Positions 53,771 through 63,857 are shown, counted from the stretch's first letter. The stretch is DNA of 64,000 nt from Rosettibacter firmus (GCF_036860695.1 NZ_JAYKGJ010000002.1:61001-125000), one strand, 5' to 3'. Made by a program: numbers and translations. The notes: a model not told the origin generated them from the sequence alone.

Positions 53771-55057
53771 TTATTCTAATAATTTTATTTGCTCATCTGG
53801 TGGAAGTATCTGAACATCTTTTAATTGTCTTTCAATTTTTCTTGTTGATTTTGTAGCTTCTTCAATTTTATTTGATGCTTCTTGTAATTTCTTTTGAGTT
53901 GCTTCTAAGACATCTCCAAATTTGCCAAATTCTGTTTTAACCGAGCTTAATATTTTCCATACTTCACTTGAGCGTTTCTCAATAGCAAGAGTTCTAAAAC
54001 CCATTTGCAAACTATTCAATAAAGCTGAAAGAGTTGTAGGACCAGCAATTGTAACGCGATATTCTCTTTGAAGTGATTCAGCTAATCCCGGTCTTCTTAA
54101 AACCTCTGCATATAGTCCTTCCACAGGCAAAAACATGATTGCAAAATCGGTGGTGTTTGGTGGGTCTAAATATTTTTCGGCGATTTTTTTTGCTTCGTTT
54201 TTAATTCTTGATTCAATTGCTTTAACTGCACTATTTATTGCTTCAATGTCAGAATTATCCTGTGCGTCTAAGAGTCTTTGATAATCTTCGATTGGGAATT
54301 TAGCATCTATTGGTAACCACACAATTTCATTTTTTGAAGAATCTCTTCCCGGCAGTTTTATTGCAACTTCAACTTTATCATTACTTCCTTTTTTTGTTGT
54401 TACATTACGTTCATATTGTTCACGCGTAAGTATTTGATCGATTAAATTTTCAAGTTGAATTTCTCCCCATGTACCACGAGTTTTTACATTAGTTAAAACA
54501 TTTTTTAAATCGCCAACTCCACGAGCAAGCTCCTGCATATCACCCAGACCTTTATATACTTGTTCTAATCTTTCGCTTACTAATTTGAAAGATTCTCCCA
54601 ATCTTCTTTCTAAAGTAGCATGTAATTTTTCATCAACAGTTTGACGCATTTCTTCTAATTTCTTTGAATTATTTTCTTGAATTTCTTTTAAATGTGTTTC
54701 AACTCTTAACTGAAGGTTATCAAATTTTTGTTCGTTAGATTGTGTGAGTTTTGAAAGTTGTTCAGCAAAAATATCGAGTTGACTTTTTTGCATTTTGGCA
54801 ATTTCATAAAGTCTATTTGCCAGTTGTTCGCCAAAAATATTAATCGTATTACTCAATTCTTCTCTTTGAGATTTTAAAGATTTAGAAATTTCATCTCTAT
54901 TTCTGTAAAGTTCATCCCGAAAAGCTCTTTCAATTCTTTCTAATTCTAATTTTGTTTCGATTTGATTGAATGAATTAATTTTTCTATTAACTAAGAAAAC
55001 AAATAATAATATTATTAATGTTAATGCTAAGATTACTATAACTGCAACATTAATCAT
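53771..55057 (-). CDS. rmuC: DNA recombination protein RmuC
   Basis: A 428-residue protein with an N-terminal membrane helix (INVAVIVILALTLIILLFVFL), a long coiled coil (about residues 30-190) and the C-terminal RmuC domain. The latter contains GTWGEIQLENLIDQIL and AKFPIEDYQRL. RmuC limits inversions at short repeats and is thought to act on DNA ends. The ATG at 55057 is preferred to an in-frame start 90 bp upstream because AAGGTGA lies 4-5 nt before it. It is divergent from the penicillin acylase gene. Confidence 0.92.
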   Translation of the reverse strand: MINVAVIVILALTLIILLFVFLVNRKINSFNQIETKLELERIERAFRDELYRNRDEISKSLKSQREELSNTINIFGEQLANRLYEIAKMQKSQLDIFAEQLSKLTQSNEQKFDNLQLRVETHLKEIQENNSKKLEEMRQTVDEKLHATLERRLGESFKLVSERLEQVYKGLGDMQELARGVGDLKNVLTNVKTRGTWGEIQLENLIDQILTREQYERNVTTKKGSNDKVEVAIKLPGRDSSKNEIVWLPIDAKFPIEDYQRLLDAQDNSDIEAINSAVKAIESRIKNEAKKIAEKYLDPPNTTDFAIMFLPVEGLYAEVLRRPGLAESLQREYRVTIAGPTTLSALLNSLQMGFRTLAIEKRSSEVWKILSSVKTEFGKFGDVLEATQKKLQEASNKIEEATKSTRKIERQLKDVQILPPDEQIKLLE

Positions 55058-55196
55058 AAAATCACCTTTAGATAAATTTTTATTAAACTTATATTGTAAT
55101 AACAAAATAAAAAATAATTTGAAAAGTGTCCTGAATAAATTTATCAATCATCGTATAATTTTATAAATTTATTGATGTAAACTTGAAAACTTAGTC

Positions 55197-57662
55197 ATGA
55201 AAAAGTGGAAAAAAATATTAACTGGCATATTTGGATCTATAGTTGTAATAACTCTTTTCCTTTTTATTATATCTTTTTATATGCTGAAAAAAACTTTGCC
55301 AGATTATGATGGAGTAAAAAATGTCAAAGGAATTTCTTCCACTATAACTATTTATAGAGATTCTTTTGCCATTCCAATGATAATTGCAGAAAATGATGAA
55401 GATATTGCATATGCATTAGGATATACTCATGCTCAGGAAAGATTATTTCAAATGGATATTGCAAGGCGTGCTGGCGAGGGGAGATTGAGTGAAATATTTG
55501 GTTCAAAAACAATTCCTTTTGATCGTATGTTTAGAACTCTTGGCTTTTATAAAAGTGTAGTAAAAAATTATAATAAACTAAATCCTGTAACAAAAAAAAT
55601 ATTAAATGCGTATTCAAAAGGAGTTAATCAATATATTCAAGAAGCAAAAGGAAAGTATCAAATTGAATTTGATGTTTTAGGCTATGATCCATATCCATGG
55701 AAACCTGAACATAGTTTACTAATTGCAAAGTTAATGGCTTGGGAATTAAACTTAAGCTGGTGGGCAGATGTAGCATTTTCGAATATAGTTAAAAAGTTAG
55801 GTGCAGAAAAAGCAAAACTTCTTCTTCCAGATTATCCACAAAATGCACCAACTATAATACCTAAATCATTAGAAAAGTTTACAAGAATTAATGAAGATTT
55901 TATAAAAGTCGATAAGAAGTTTAGAGAATTTATGAGTTACAATGGAACACACATTGGTTCAAATAGCTGGGTTGTTAATGGAAAAATGTCAACATCAGGT
56001 AAACCAATAATTGCTAACGATCCTCATCTTGCATTTTCAGCTCCTGGTAAATGGTACTTTGTAATTTTAAGAAGTAATGACTTAAATGTTGAAGGATTTA
56101 CTATTCCTGGACTCCCTTCAGTAGTTATAGGAAAAAATCAAAATATAGCATGGGCTATGACAAATGTTATGGCAGACGATGCAGATTTTTATTATGAAAC
56201 AATTGACTCGACGGGAACCAGATACTTTTTTAATGGCCAATGGAATAATTTAATTATTGAACGAGATTCTTTTGCTGTTAAAGGTTCTTCGTATTATGCT
56301 TTTGAGATTAGAAAAACTCATCGTGGACCAATTATTTCTGATGTACATCCATTTAATGTTTATTATCCCGAAGAGAAACAGGCTGCTAATTTAAGCATGA
56401 AATGGACAGCACAGGAATTTAGCGATGAATTGTATTCTTCTATATTAATAAATAAAGCAAAAAATTGGAATGATTTCAATAAAGCTTTAGAATATTTTAC
56501 AGTACCAGGTCAAAATTTTATTTATGCAGATAAATATGGAAACATCGGTTATATTTGTGCAGCTAAATTACCTGTTAGAATTTCAAACAGTCCGACATTA
56601 GTTTATGAAGGTTCAACCGATGTTAATGATTGGAAAGGATACGTAAAGTATGAAGAGATGCCAAAACTTTTTAATCCATCTCAAAATTTTATTGCATCTG
56701 CAAATAATAAAACTATAGATAATTTTAAATATCACATTTCCAATATCTGGGAACCATCATCAAGAATTGAAAGGATAATTGAATTATTAACATCAAAATC
56801 AAAACACTCTGTAGAAGATTATAAAAAATATCAACTTGATTTTGTCTCTCCATATGCAAGAAAAATTACTAAGTATATCATAGATGCTTTCAGTAATGTA
56901 AGAATAACAGAGAAAAATTTGCAGGTAACTCTCGAGTTATTTAAAAACTGGAATTATGAATTAGATGAAAAAAATCAAATCTCTACTATATATACGACCT
57001 TTCTTCATTTCTTGATTAAAAATACATTAGAAGATGAACTTGGAAAAGATTTAATTAAAGAATATGTTTTTCTTGCAAATATACCTTATAGAAAAATTCT
57101 TGAGTTACTTGATGAAAACAATTCTCAATTGTTTGATAATATCAATACGCCCGAACTTGAATCAAAAAATGATATTATAAGAAAAAGCTTGGTTGATGCA
57201 CTAATTTATTTAGAAAAAAATTATGGAAAAGATATTAAAAAGTGGCAATGGGGTAAAATTCATCAGGTTACTTTTAAACATTCATTTCATGGCATTGCAA
57301 ATATTATCGATAACTTAATTGACATTGGACCATATCCTGTTGGTGGAGATGGAACAACCATATTTAATACTGAATATTCCTTTACCGCATTATATGATAG
57401 TAATGAATATGAATTAAAAATTCTAAAGAATAAACCTTTTGAAAATACATTGGGTCCATCTATGAGATATATTTACGATTTTGGAAATCCAGATTACATT
57501 GATATTATAATGCCTACAGGACAATCAGGCAATTTTATGAGCAAACATTATAAAGATATGACAGAATTATGGTTGAAAGGGAAGTATATAAGAATTCCAC
57601 TAAAAGAAAATGAATTTATTAGTAAATCGAAACATAAATTAATTTTATTACCTTTAAAGTAA
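55197..57662 (+). CDS. Penicillin acylase-family N-terminal-nucleophile hydrolase
   Basis: The 821-residue protein has an N-terminal anchor (GIFGSIVVITLFLFIISFYML) and the penicillin amidase plan: an alpha-chain with DEDIAYALGYTHAQERLFQMD, a linker, and a beta-chain beginning at Ser255 in THIGSNSWVV, where self-cleavage between Gly and Ser exposes the catalytic Ser. Many homologues are N-acyl homoserine lactone acylases or process other amides; substrate cannot be told from the sequence. It probably acts in the periplasm. The gene stands alone, with 61 bp before metF. Confidence 0.92.
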   Translation: MKKWKKILTGIFGSIVVITLFLFIISFYMLKKTLPDYDGVKNVKGISSTITIYRDSFAIPMIIAENDEDIAYALGYTHAQERLFQMDIARRAGEGRLSEIFGSKTIPFDRMFRTLGFYKSVVKNYNKLNPVTKKILNAYSKGVNQYIQEAKGKYQIEFDVLGYDPYPWKPEHSLLIAKLMAWELNLSWWADVAFSNIVKKLGAEKAKLLLPDYPQNAPTIIPKSLEKFTRINEDFIKVDKKFREFMSYNGTHIGSNSWVVNGKMSTSGKPIIANDPHLAFSAPGKWYFVILRSNDLNVEGFTIPGLPSVVIGKNQNIAWAMTNVMADDADFYYETIDSTGTRYFFNGQWNNLIIERDSFAVKGSSYYAFEIRKTHRGPIISDVHPFNVYYPEEKQAANLSMKWTAQEFSDELYSSILINKAKNWNDFNKALEYFTVPGQNFIYADKYGNIGYICAAKLPVRISNSPTLVYEGSTDVNDWKGYVKYEEMPKLFNPSQNFIASANNKTIDNFKYHISNIWEPSSRIERIIELLTSKSKHSVEDYKKYQLDFVSPYARKITKYIIDAFSNVRITEKNLQVTLELFKNWNYELDEKNQISTIYTTFLHFLIKNTLEDELGKDLIKEYVFLANIPYRKILELLDENNSQLFDNINTPELESKNDIIRKSLVDALIYLEKNYGKDIKKWQWGKIHQVTFKHSFHGIANIIDNLIDIGPYPVGGDGTTIFNTEYSFTALYDSNEYELKILKNKPFENTLGPSMRYIYDFGNPDYIDIIMPTGQSGNFMSKHYKDMTELWLKGKYIRIPLKENEFISKSKHKLILLPLK

Positions 57663-57723
57663 TAAACATCTGATAATTTGAAACATAAATGTTAAATTTA
57701 ATAAACTAAAAAAGTATTTAATT

Positions 57724-58677
57724 ATGAAAGTAACAGAACATTTAGCTAAAGCAAATGACACATTAATAAGCTTTGAAATAATTCCTCCAAAACGTGGTGG
57801 AGATATTAAACAATTACTAAGTGTGCTTGATGACATAGTAAAATATAATCCTCCATTTATTGATATAACAAGTCATCCTGCAGAAGTTGTATATGAAGAA
57901 ACTCCGGGTGGCGAAATAAAAATGAAAGTAAAAAGAAAACGCCCGGGGACATTGGGAATATGTGCCTTAGTCCAAAATAAATATAATGTTGATGCTGTCC
58001 CACATGTTTTGTGCACTGGATTTACAAAAGAAGAAACAGAAGATTTTTTGATTGAACTTCATTATCTACAAATTGATAATGTACTTGCTGTTAGGGGTGA
58101 CGATAGTGGATTTAAAAAACCAGTTAGATATGGAAGAAGTGTTAATGAATATACAATAGATTTAATAAAACAAATTCAGGATTTAAATCAGGGTAAATAT
58201 CTCGAAGAAGGATTACTTGATGCTGAACCAATGGATTTTTGTATAGGAACAAGTGGTTATCCACAAAAACATTTTGAAGCACCAAACTTAATAACTGATA
58301 TAAGATATACTAAAGCAAAAGTTGATGCTGGTGCTTCTTATATTGTTACTCAAATGTTTTTTGATAATAAAGATTATTTTAATTATGTAGAATTATGTAG
58401 GAAAGAAGGTATAAATGTGCCAATTATTCCAGGATTAAAAATTATAACTTCAAAAGCACATGCTCATACATTACCTAAAAATTTTTACATTGATATTCCT
58501 GCTGAATTAGTTGAAGAATTAGAAAAGGCAAAACCTGAACATGCACTTGAAATAGGTGTAAATTGGGCTTATAAACAAGTTGAAGAATTGTTAAATAAAA
58601 AAGTTCCAGCTATTCATTTCTTTATAATGCAAAATTCTAAACCTATTAACTTACTTATGAAAAAATTAGGTTACTAA
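57724..58677 (+). CDS. metF: Methylenetetrahydrofolate reductase
   Basis: A 317-residue FAD enzyme reducing methylene-THF to methyl-THF for methionine synthesis. Conserved segments are ISFEIIPPKRGG, NVLAVRGDD, IGTSGYPQKHFEAP and YIVTQMFFDNKDYF. Length fits the short bacterial form. An ATG is used and the next gene begins right at the stop. The internal order MetF-oxidoreductase does not hint at a shared pathway. Confidence 0.95.
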   Translation: MKVTEHLAKANDTLISFEIIPPKRGGDIKQLLSVLDDIVKYNPPFIDITSHPAEVVYEETPGGEIKMKVKRKRPGTLGICALVQNKYNVDAVPHVLCTGFTKEETEDFLIELHYLQIDNVLAVRGDDSGFKKPVRYGRSVNEYTIDLIKQIQDLNQGKYLEEGLLDAEPMDFCIGTSGYPQKHFEAPNLITDIRYTKAKVDAGASYIVTQMFFDNKDYFNYVELCRKEGINVPIIPGLKIITSKAHAHTLPKNFYIDIPAELVEELEKAKPEHALEIGVNWAYKQVEELLNKKVPAIHFFIMQNSKPINLLMKKLGY

Positions 58678-59694
58678 ATGATATTACCAAAGCCTAAAAA
58701 TTTGAATATACATGTGCCTATCCCTAAGAAATTAAAATGGGGAATAGCTGGTTGTAGCAGCTTTGCAGAAAACACAGTCCTGCCGGCATTTCAATTGTTT
58801 AAAAGAAGTAAATTAGTTTCTGTCTTTAGTCATGATTTAAATAGGGCACAGTATATATCGAATAAATTTGGGGCTCCATTTGCTTTCAATAATTTTGATG
58901 ATTTCCTTAAAAGTGATATAGATGCAGTTTATATATCGAGTAAAAATTCAGATCATTACTGGCAGGTTATTAAATCTGCTGAATCGGGTAAAAATATATT
59001 ATGTGAAAGACCACTTGCACTTAATTCATCACAAGCCAAAGAAATGATTGAGGCTTGTAAAAAAAATAATGTTATTCTAATGGTAAATTACCTTCACCGT
59101 TTTCATCCATTAATTATAAAAACAAAAGAATTATTAGATAAACAATTGCTTGGTAAAATTGTATCTATTAATGTTACATACAATATTGATTTTCCACCAA
59201 GTGAAAATTTTAGATTCAAAAAAGAATTAAGTGGTGGAGGTGTATTACGAGATATTGGTTCGCAGGTCATAGATTTATTGAGATATTTTGGCGGAGAAAT
59301 TACTGAAGTGAAAGGATTCATTGATAATGTAATTTATAAAAGTGAAGTAGAAGATTTTGCTACTGCTATTCTAAAATATGAAAATGGAGGATATGGTTTG
59401 TTCAATGTTTCTTATGATACTAAAAATACTTTAATGAGAACAGATATTCTTGGTCATAATGGTTTTATTTGCCTTGAAAGTTCTATTGATAAAAAGAATT
59501 TTTCAACAAAATTGACAATTGCATTGCATGGAGAATCTAAAAAAGTATTTAGGAAAAAAATTAATAAAGTTACTTTCATGATTAGAGCTGCTCAAAAGGC
59601 ATTTCTTAAAAAACAACTACCTCCAGTTTCAGGAGAAGATGCGCTTCGAAATATGTATATAATTGAAGAAATAGAAAAGCAATGTTTGTTCTAA
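58678..59694 (+). CDS. Gfo/Idh/MocA-family oxidoreductase
   Basis: The 338-residue protein has an N-terminal Rossmann fold (KWGIAGCSSFAENTVLPAF; GxGxxA-like pattern altered to GCSSFA) and the EKP-like motif degraded to CERPLALN. The C-terminal domain carries GGGVLRDIGSQVIDLLRY with the usual D-x-G-x-H position read as DIGSQ. It is probably an NAD(P)-dependent sugar or polyol dehydrogenase. Because of the Lys and His changes in the catalytic motifs, catalysis is uncertain. It begins immediately after metF without a gap. Confidence 0.85.
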   Translation: MILPKPKNLNIHVPIPKKLKWGIAGCSSFAENTVLPAFQLFKRSKLVSVFSHDLNRAQYISNKFGAPFAFNNFDDFLKSDIDAVYISSKNSDHYWQVIKSAESGKNILCERPLALNSSQAKEMIEACKKNNVILMVNYLHRFHPLIIKTKELLDKQLLGKIVSINVTYNIDFPPSENFRFKKELSGGGVLRDIGSQVIDLLRYFGGEITEVKGFIDNVIYKSEVEDFATAILKYENGGYGLFNVSYDTKNTLMRTDILGHNGFICLESSIDKKNFSTKLTIALHGESKKVFRKKINKVTFMIRAAQKAFLKKQLPPVSGEDALRNMYIIEEIEKQCLF

Positions 59695-59865
59695 TAATAT
59701 TCATTGTATTCTTTTTTATTCTTATAAAGTCTTGCAAAATAAAGTTTCTTTCATGTCAAAATTGTAATAAAGAGATGAGGTTAATATTGAAGTATTGTTA
59801 AGTTTAAGAAAAATAGTAATTGATAAATTTATTGAAATAATTTCTTAACTAATAAATGATTCAAT

Positions 59866-60870
59866 ATGGATAAAAATAATATCACAATTGCTCTCCTTCT
59901 CGGAGGTATTTCACCAGAACGTGAAGTATCAAAAGCTACAGGTAAATCTATTTATTATGCTTTAAAATCGTTGAATTATAATGTAATTGTTATCGATCCT
60001 GCATATGGATTAAATCAACCTGATGATATATCTAAATTTTTTGAGAGTAGTGATTTTAGTGAAATTAACTTGAGAAATTACATTGAAGTAATAAATTCAA
60101 AAATTTTCGACGATGTAAAATTAGCTTTTATAGCACTTCATGGTAAATGGGGAGAAGATGGTACAGTCCAATCTTTACTTGAAATGAGAGGAATTAAATA
60201 TACAGGATCAAAAATTCTTGCAAGTTCTCTGTCAATGGATAAGTGTATGTCTAAAATTATGTTTCAACATTATGATGTTAAAACTCCTAAATGGTTTATT
60301 GTTGATAGAAGTGAAAAGAATTATAACCTGATAAATGAAAAGATTAATAAATTTTTCGGTTATCCATGTGTAGTCAAACCTAATGATCAGGGTTCCACAA
60401 TTGGTTTAACAATATGTCGAGGTGATCAGGAATTGCAAAGCTCCATTGAACTGGCTTTTCAATATTCAAACAAAGTTTTAATAGAAGAATACATTGCAGG
60501 AAGAGAAGTTACAGTTGGAATCATAGGCCAACAAGCATTACCTGTGTTGGAAATAAAACCTAAATCTGGTTTTTATGATTATAAATCAAAGTATACTGCT
60601 GGAATGACTGAATATATTGTACCAGCAGATATTCCAGCAAATGTAGTAGAACATCTTCAACATCAAGCATTACTGGCTTTTAATTCACTTGGTTGCGATG
60701 GTTATGCAAGAGTAGATTTCAGATTAACAAACGATTATAAAACATATTGTCTCGAAGTAAATACTCTACCTGGTATGACTACAACAAGTCTTCTCCCTAA
60801 AATGGCTGCTGCTGCTGGTATAGGTTTCGAAGAATTGATTCAAAGAATAATTCAATTAGCATTAAAATGA
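59866..60870 (+). CDS. ddl: D-alanine--D-alanine ligase
   Basis: A 334-residue ATP-grasp enzyme making the D-Ala-D-Ala dipeptide for peptidoglycan. N-terminal motif LLGGISPEREVSKATG is clear, the ATP-grasp segment VVKPNDQGSTIGLTI follows, and the catalytic DGYARVDFRL and CLEVNTLPGMTTTSLLPKMA are intact. It overlaps the FtsB/DivIC gene by 4 bp (ATGA), placing cell-wall synthesis and division genes on one transcript. A 171-bp spacer with no ORF precedes it. Confidence 0.96.
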   Translation: MDKNNITIALLLGGISPEREVSKATGKSIYYALKSLNYNVIVIDPAYGLNQPDDISKFFESSDFSEINLRNYIEVINSKIFDDVKLAFIALHGKWGEDGTVQSLLEMRGIKYTGSKILASSLSMDKCMSKIMFQHYDVKTPKWFIVDRSEKNYNLINEKINKFFGYPCVVKPNDQGSTIGLTICRGDQELQSSIELAFQYSNKVLIEEYIAGREVTVGIIGQQALPVLEIKPKSGFYDYKSKYTAGMTEYIVPADIPANVVEHLQHQALLAFNSLGCDGYARVDFRLTNDYKTYCLEVNTLPGMTTTSLLPKMAAAAGIGFEELIQRIIQLALK

Positions 60871-61151
60871 AAATTAGTAGAAAAGTTTATAATATTATTT
60901 TTATTTCGTGTTTGATATTAGCTTTTGCATATTTATTTTTTAATGATAATGGTATTTTAAAGTATCTCAAATTAAAAAGTGAAATAAAATCACTTGAAGC
61001 AGAAATAAATAAGGCTGAAATTAAACTACATAATCTTCAACTTGAAATTGATTCTTTAAAATCAAGCAAAGAAAAAATTGAAAAAGTTGCACGAGAAAAA
61101 TATCATATGTTCAAACCAACTGAGAAAGTAATTAAAATAGATGAATATTAA
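60867..61151 (+). CDS. FtsB/DivIC-type septum formation initiator
   Basis: The 94-residue protein has a short cytoplasmic N terminus, a membrane helix (IFISCLILAFAYLFF) and a periplasmic coiled coil (residues about 35-75; LKSEIKSLEAEINKAEIKLHNLQ). The C terminus holds the family end REKYHMFKPTEKV. It is a bitopic division protein, partner of FtsL and FtsQ/DivIB. It overlaps both ddl (4 bp) and rarA (11 bp). Confidence 0.88.
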   Translation: MKISRKVYNIIFISCLILAFAYLFFNDNGILKYLKLKSEIKSLEAEINKAEIKLHNLQLEIDSLKSSKEKIEKVAREKYHMFKPTEKVIKIDEY

Positions 61152-62451
61152 TTTGAAAAAAGAATTTAATATACCTAAAATACCACTTGCAGAAAGAGTT
61201 AGACCTCGTAGCTTAGATGATTTTCAGGGACAAAAGCATTTAGTTGGTGCTGGTAAACCTTTAAGAATTATGATTGAGAATGACACTTTGAGTTCTATAA
61301 TATTATGGGGACCTCCTGGAACAGGTAAAACAACTCTTGCAAAGATTATAGCAGAGCACACAAATTCAGATTTTTATCAATTAAATGCTGTCTCTTCTGG
61401 AGTTAAAGAATTAAGACAAATAATTGAAAAAGCAAAAGAAAATCTAACTTATTATCACAAGAGAACAATTTTATTTATTGATGAAATTCATCGCTATAAT
61501 AAATCGCAACAGGATGCTTTACTATCCTCGGTAGAAACAGGTGAAATAATTTTAATTGGAGCGACTACCGAAAATCCATCATTTGAAATAATCTCTGCAT
61601 TAAGGTCCCGTGTAAGAATATTTATACTTCATGAATTATCAAAAAATGATTTACAGAATATTTTGAATAATGCATTAGTTAAAGATGAGTTTTTAAAATC
61701 ATTAAAAATCAAAATTGAAGATCCGGATTATTTGATTTTTATATCAGGCGGAGATGCAAGAATTATGCTTAATATTCTCGAAGCAGCTGTTATTCAAGAA
61801 TTAAATAATGAAGAGATTATAATTACTAAAGATATAATTCAAAATGTTGTTCAAAAGAAAAATATTATTTATGATAAAAATGGTGAAGAACATTATAATC
61901 TTATTTCAGCATTCATAAAAAGCATTCGTGGGTCAGATCCAGATGCAGCAGTTTACTGGCTTGCAAGAATGCTAGAAGGGGGCGAAGATCCTTTATTTAT
62001 TGCAAGAAGAATGATTATTCTTGCTTCGGAAGATATTGGTAATGCAATGCCAAATGCACTTGTTTTAGCAGAAGCAACATTTAGTGCATGTGAAAAAATA
62101 GGTATGCCCGAAGCGAGAATTATACTTTCACAATGTGCTATCTATCTTGCATCGGCACCTAAAAGCAATTCATCATATATCGCAATTGATAAAGCAATTA
62201 ATGATGTTAACTCGCTTCCTCAATATCCAGTACCATTTCATTTAAGAAATGCCCCAACAAATTTTATGAAAGATATTGGATATAGTAAAGGTTATAAATA
62301 TCCACATGATTATGAAAATAATTTTGTTGAAGAAAATTACTTGCCCGAAGAATTAAAAAATAAACAGTATTATTTCCCGACAGAAAATGGAATGGAAAAA
62401 ACAATTAAAGATAGGTTGCAAAACTTCTGGAAGGGAAGAAAAAAATATTAA
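61141..62451 (+). CDS. rarA: Replication-associated recombination protein A (RarA/MgsA)
   Basis: A 436-residue AAA+ ATPase. It opens with PLAERVRPRSLDDFQGQKHL, Walker A is WGPPGTGKTTLAK, and Walker B is [20 protein letters not shown]. The C-terminal MgsA domain has SIRGSDPDAAVYWLARMLEGGEDP and ASEDIGNA. It acts on stalled replication forks. It overlaps dprA by 4 bp in convergent orientation. Confidence 0.96.
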   Translation: MNINLKKEFNIPKIPLAERVRPRSLDDFQGQKHLVGAGKPLRIMIENDTLSSIILWGPPGTGKTTLAKIIAEHTNSDFYQLNAVSSGVKELRQIIEKAKENLTYYHKRTILFIDEIHRYNKSQQDALLSSVETGEIILIGATTENPSFEIISALRSRVRIFILHELSKNDLQNILNNALVKDEFLKSLKIKIEDPDYLIFISGGDARIMLNILEAAVIQELNNEEIIITKDIIQNVVQKKNIIYDKNGEEHYNLISAFIKSIRGSDPDAAVYWLARMLEGGEDPLFIARRMIILASEDIGNAMPNALVLAEATFSACEKIGMPEARIILSQCAIYLASAPKSNSSYIAIDKAINDVNSLPQYPVPFHLRNAPTNFMKDIGYSKGYKYPHDYENNFVEENYLPEELKNKQYYFPTENGMEKTIKDRLQNFWKGRKKY

Positions 62452-63569
62452 TCTGCAAGTACAAACATTTTACCCGGCAATTGCTTTATTAAACCTTTGA
62501 ATTCCAGTGTTAATAAATTTACTAGACAATCGGAAGTTGACATAGAAGATAATAATGCAATTTCATCAATATGTTTTGCTTCTGTACCAATAACTTGTAA
62601 TAATTTTTCTTCGAAAAGTGTTAACTCTACAGAAGGTTTCTGAATATTTTTACCTGTAAGTGGTTTTAATTTTATTTCTAATTCTTGTAAAATATCTTCG
62701 GCATTTGTAATTAATTTTGCTTCTCCTCTTTGTATTAATTTATTAGGACCTTCTGCTTGTTTAACATTAATATTTCCGGGGATTGCAAATACTTCTCGAT
62801 TCTGATCAATTGCATAAGCAGCTGTTTGCATAGCACCACCATCAATTTTCGTTTCGATAACAAGTGTACCTAAACTTAAACCTGATATGATTCTATTTCG
62901 TCTTGGAAAATTTTGAGCATCGGGTTTTGTCCCAAGTTCATACTCTGTTATTATAACTCCTTTTTCAGTTATTTCATTAAATAATTTATAATTTTCTGGA
63001 GGATATACTACATCTAACCCAGAACCAATTACTGCTATTGTCCTCCCATTTGAATTAAGAGCAGATTTATGAGCAATAGTATCGATACCACGAGCTAAAC
63101 CACTAACAATCGTAATATTTTTTTCAACTAATTCATGAACAATTTTTTCTGTTTGAATTTTTCCATAAGTAGTTGGTTGGCGTGTCCCTACGACTGCTAA
63201 AGAGTATTTATCTTGTTCTGTAAAAGATCCTTTTGTATAAATAATTAATGGAGGGTAATAAATTTTTTTTAATAATTCTGGATAATCATTATCCCAGTAT
63301 GTAATAATTCTTGCATTAATTTTTGAGAGTTTATTGAGTTCATTTTCTACTTTGTTTTTTATTGATTCATATTTTGATTTTGCATTCAATAATTTTTGAG
63401 AAAGGTTTATATTGATTCCATCTACTTTTAATAATGAGTATAAATCAGCCTCTAAAATATTATCAAAACTTTTAAAATAATTTAGCAATGAAAAAATTTT
63501 GTGAGGACCTATACCATCAATACTCAATAGTAATTTGAGTAAAACCAAATTTTTAAAATTATCTTCCAC
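62448..63569 (-). CDS. dprA: DNA-processing protein DprA
   Basis: A 373-residue protein for loading RecA on incoming DNA in natural transformation. The Rossmann-type core has VVGTRQPTTYGK, SGLARGIDTIAH, GSGLDVVYPPENYKL and FPRRNRIISGLS. A C-terminal winged helix (residues about 310-373) is present. DprA is widespread even in bacteria not known to be competent. It lies 3 bp after eutN on the same strand, so it may be cotranscribed with the microcompartment gene, an unusual pairing. Confidence 0.95.
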   Translation of the reverse strand: MEDNFKNLVLLKLLLSIDGIGPHKIFSLLNYFKSFDNILEADLYSLLKVDGININLSQKLLNAKSKYESIKNKVENELNKLSKINARIITYWDNDYPELLKKIYYPPLIIYTKGSFTEQDKYSLAVVGTRQPTTYGKIQTEKIVHELVEKNITIVSGLARGIDTIAHKSALNSNGRTIAVIGSGLDVVYPPENYKLFNEITEKGVIITEYELGTKPDAQNFPRRNRIISGLSLGTLVIETKIDGGAMQTAAYAIDQNREVFAIPGNINVKQAEGPNKLIQRGEAKLITNAEDILQELEIKLKPLTGKNIQKPSVELTLFEEKLLQVIGTEAKHIDEIALLSSMSTSDCLVNLLTLEFKGLIKQLPGKMFVLAD

Positions 63570-63572
63570 TAT

Positions 63573-63857
63573 TTAATTTGATTCACTCTTTAATTCAATT
63601 TTATCAACGATTGCTACTATCATGGTATTTACAGGAGCATTTTTATGTCCAAGAATTTGTTGAACTGCGTCGCCCTCCTGAACAATCAATACGATATCGC
63701 CGATACCAGCATCATTTAAATCTATAGCTAAAAAATCGTTGTTCCCTATATATTCATAATTAAAATCAACTGGGTGCACTATTAATAATTTATGTCCTTT
63801 AAGGAATTTATTTTTTTGGGTAGAAACAACATTCCCTTTAACTCGTGCTAATGTCAT
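63573..63857 (-). CDS. EutN/CcmL-type bacterial microcompartment vertex protein
   Basis: The 94-residue protein is a BMC-P pentamer subunit that caps the vertices of polyhedral shells. It opens MTLARVKGNVVSTQKNKFLKGH, followed by LLIVHPVDF and the typical AIDLNDAGIGDIVLIVQEGDA. The conserved end VNTMIVAIVDKIEL is present. The domain fills the whole protein, as in the family. No hexameric BMC-H or other shell gene is in the window, so the main locus lies beyond position 64000 or elsewhere. It overlaps the small membrane gene upstream by 20 bp. Confidence 0.93.
   Translation of the reverse strand: MTLARVKGNVVSTQKNKFLKGHKLLIVHPVDFNYEYIGNNDFLAIDLNDAGIGDIVLIVQEGDAVQQILGHKNAPVNTMIVAIVDKIELKSESN

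Noticed and set aside
57663..57723. SAM or cobalamin riboswitch before metF
   Set aside because: The 61-bp spacer is too short and lacks any recognisable riboswitch core.
59695..59865. Search for a small RNA or riboswitch between Gfo/Idh gene and ddl
   Set aside because: No stem of useful length, no conserved core and no terminator was seen.
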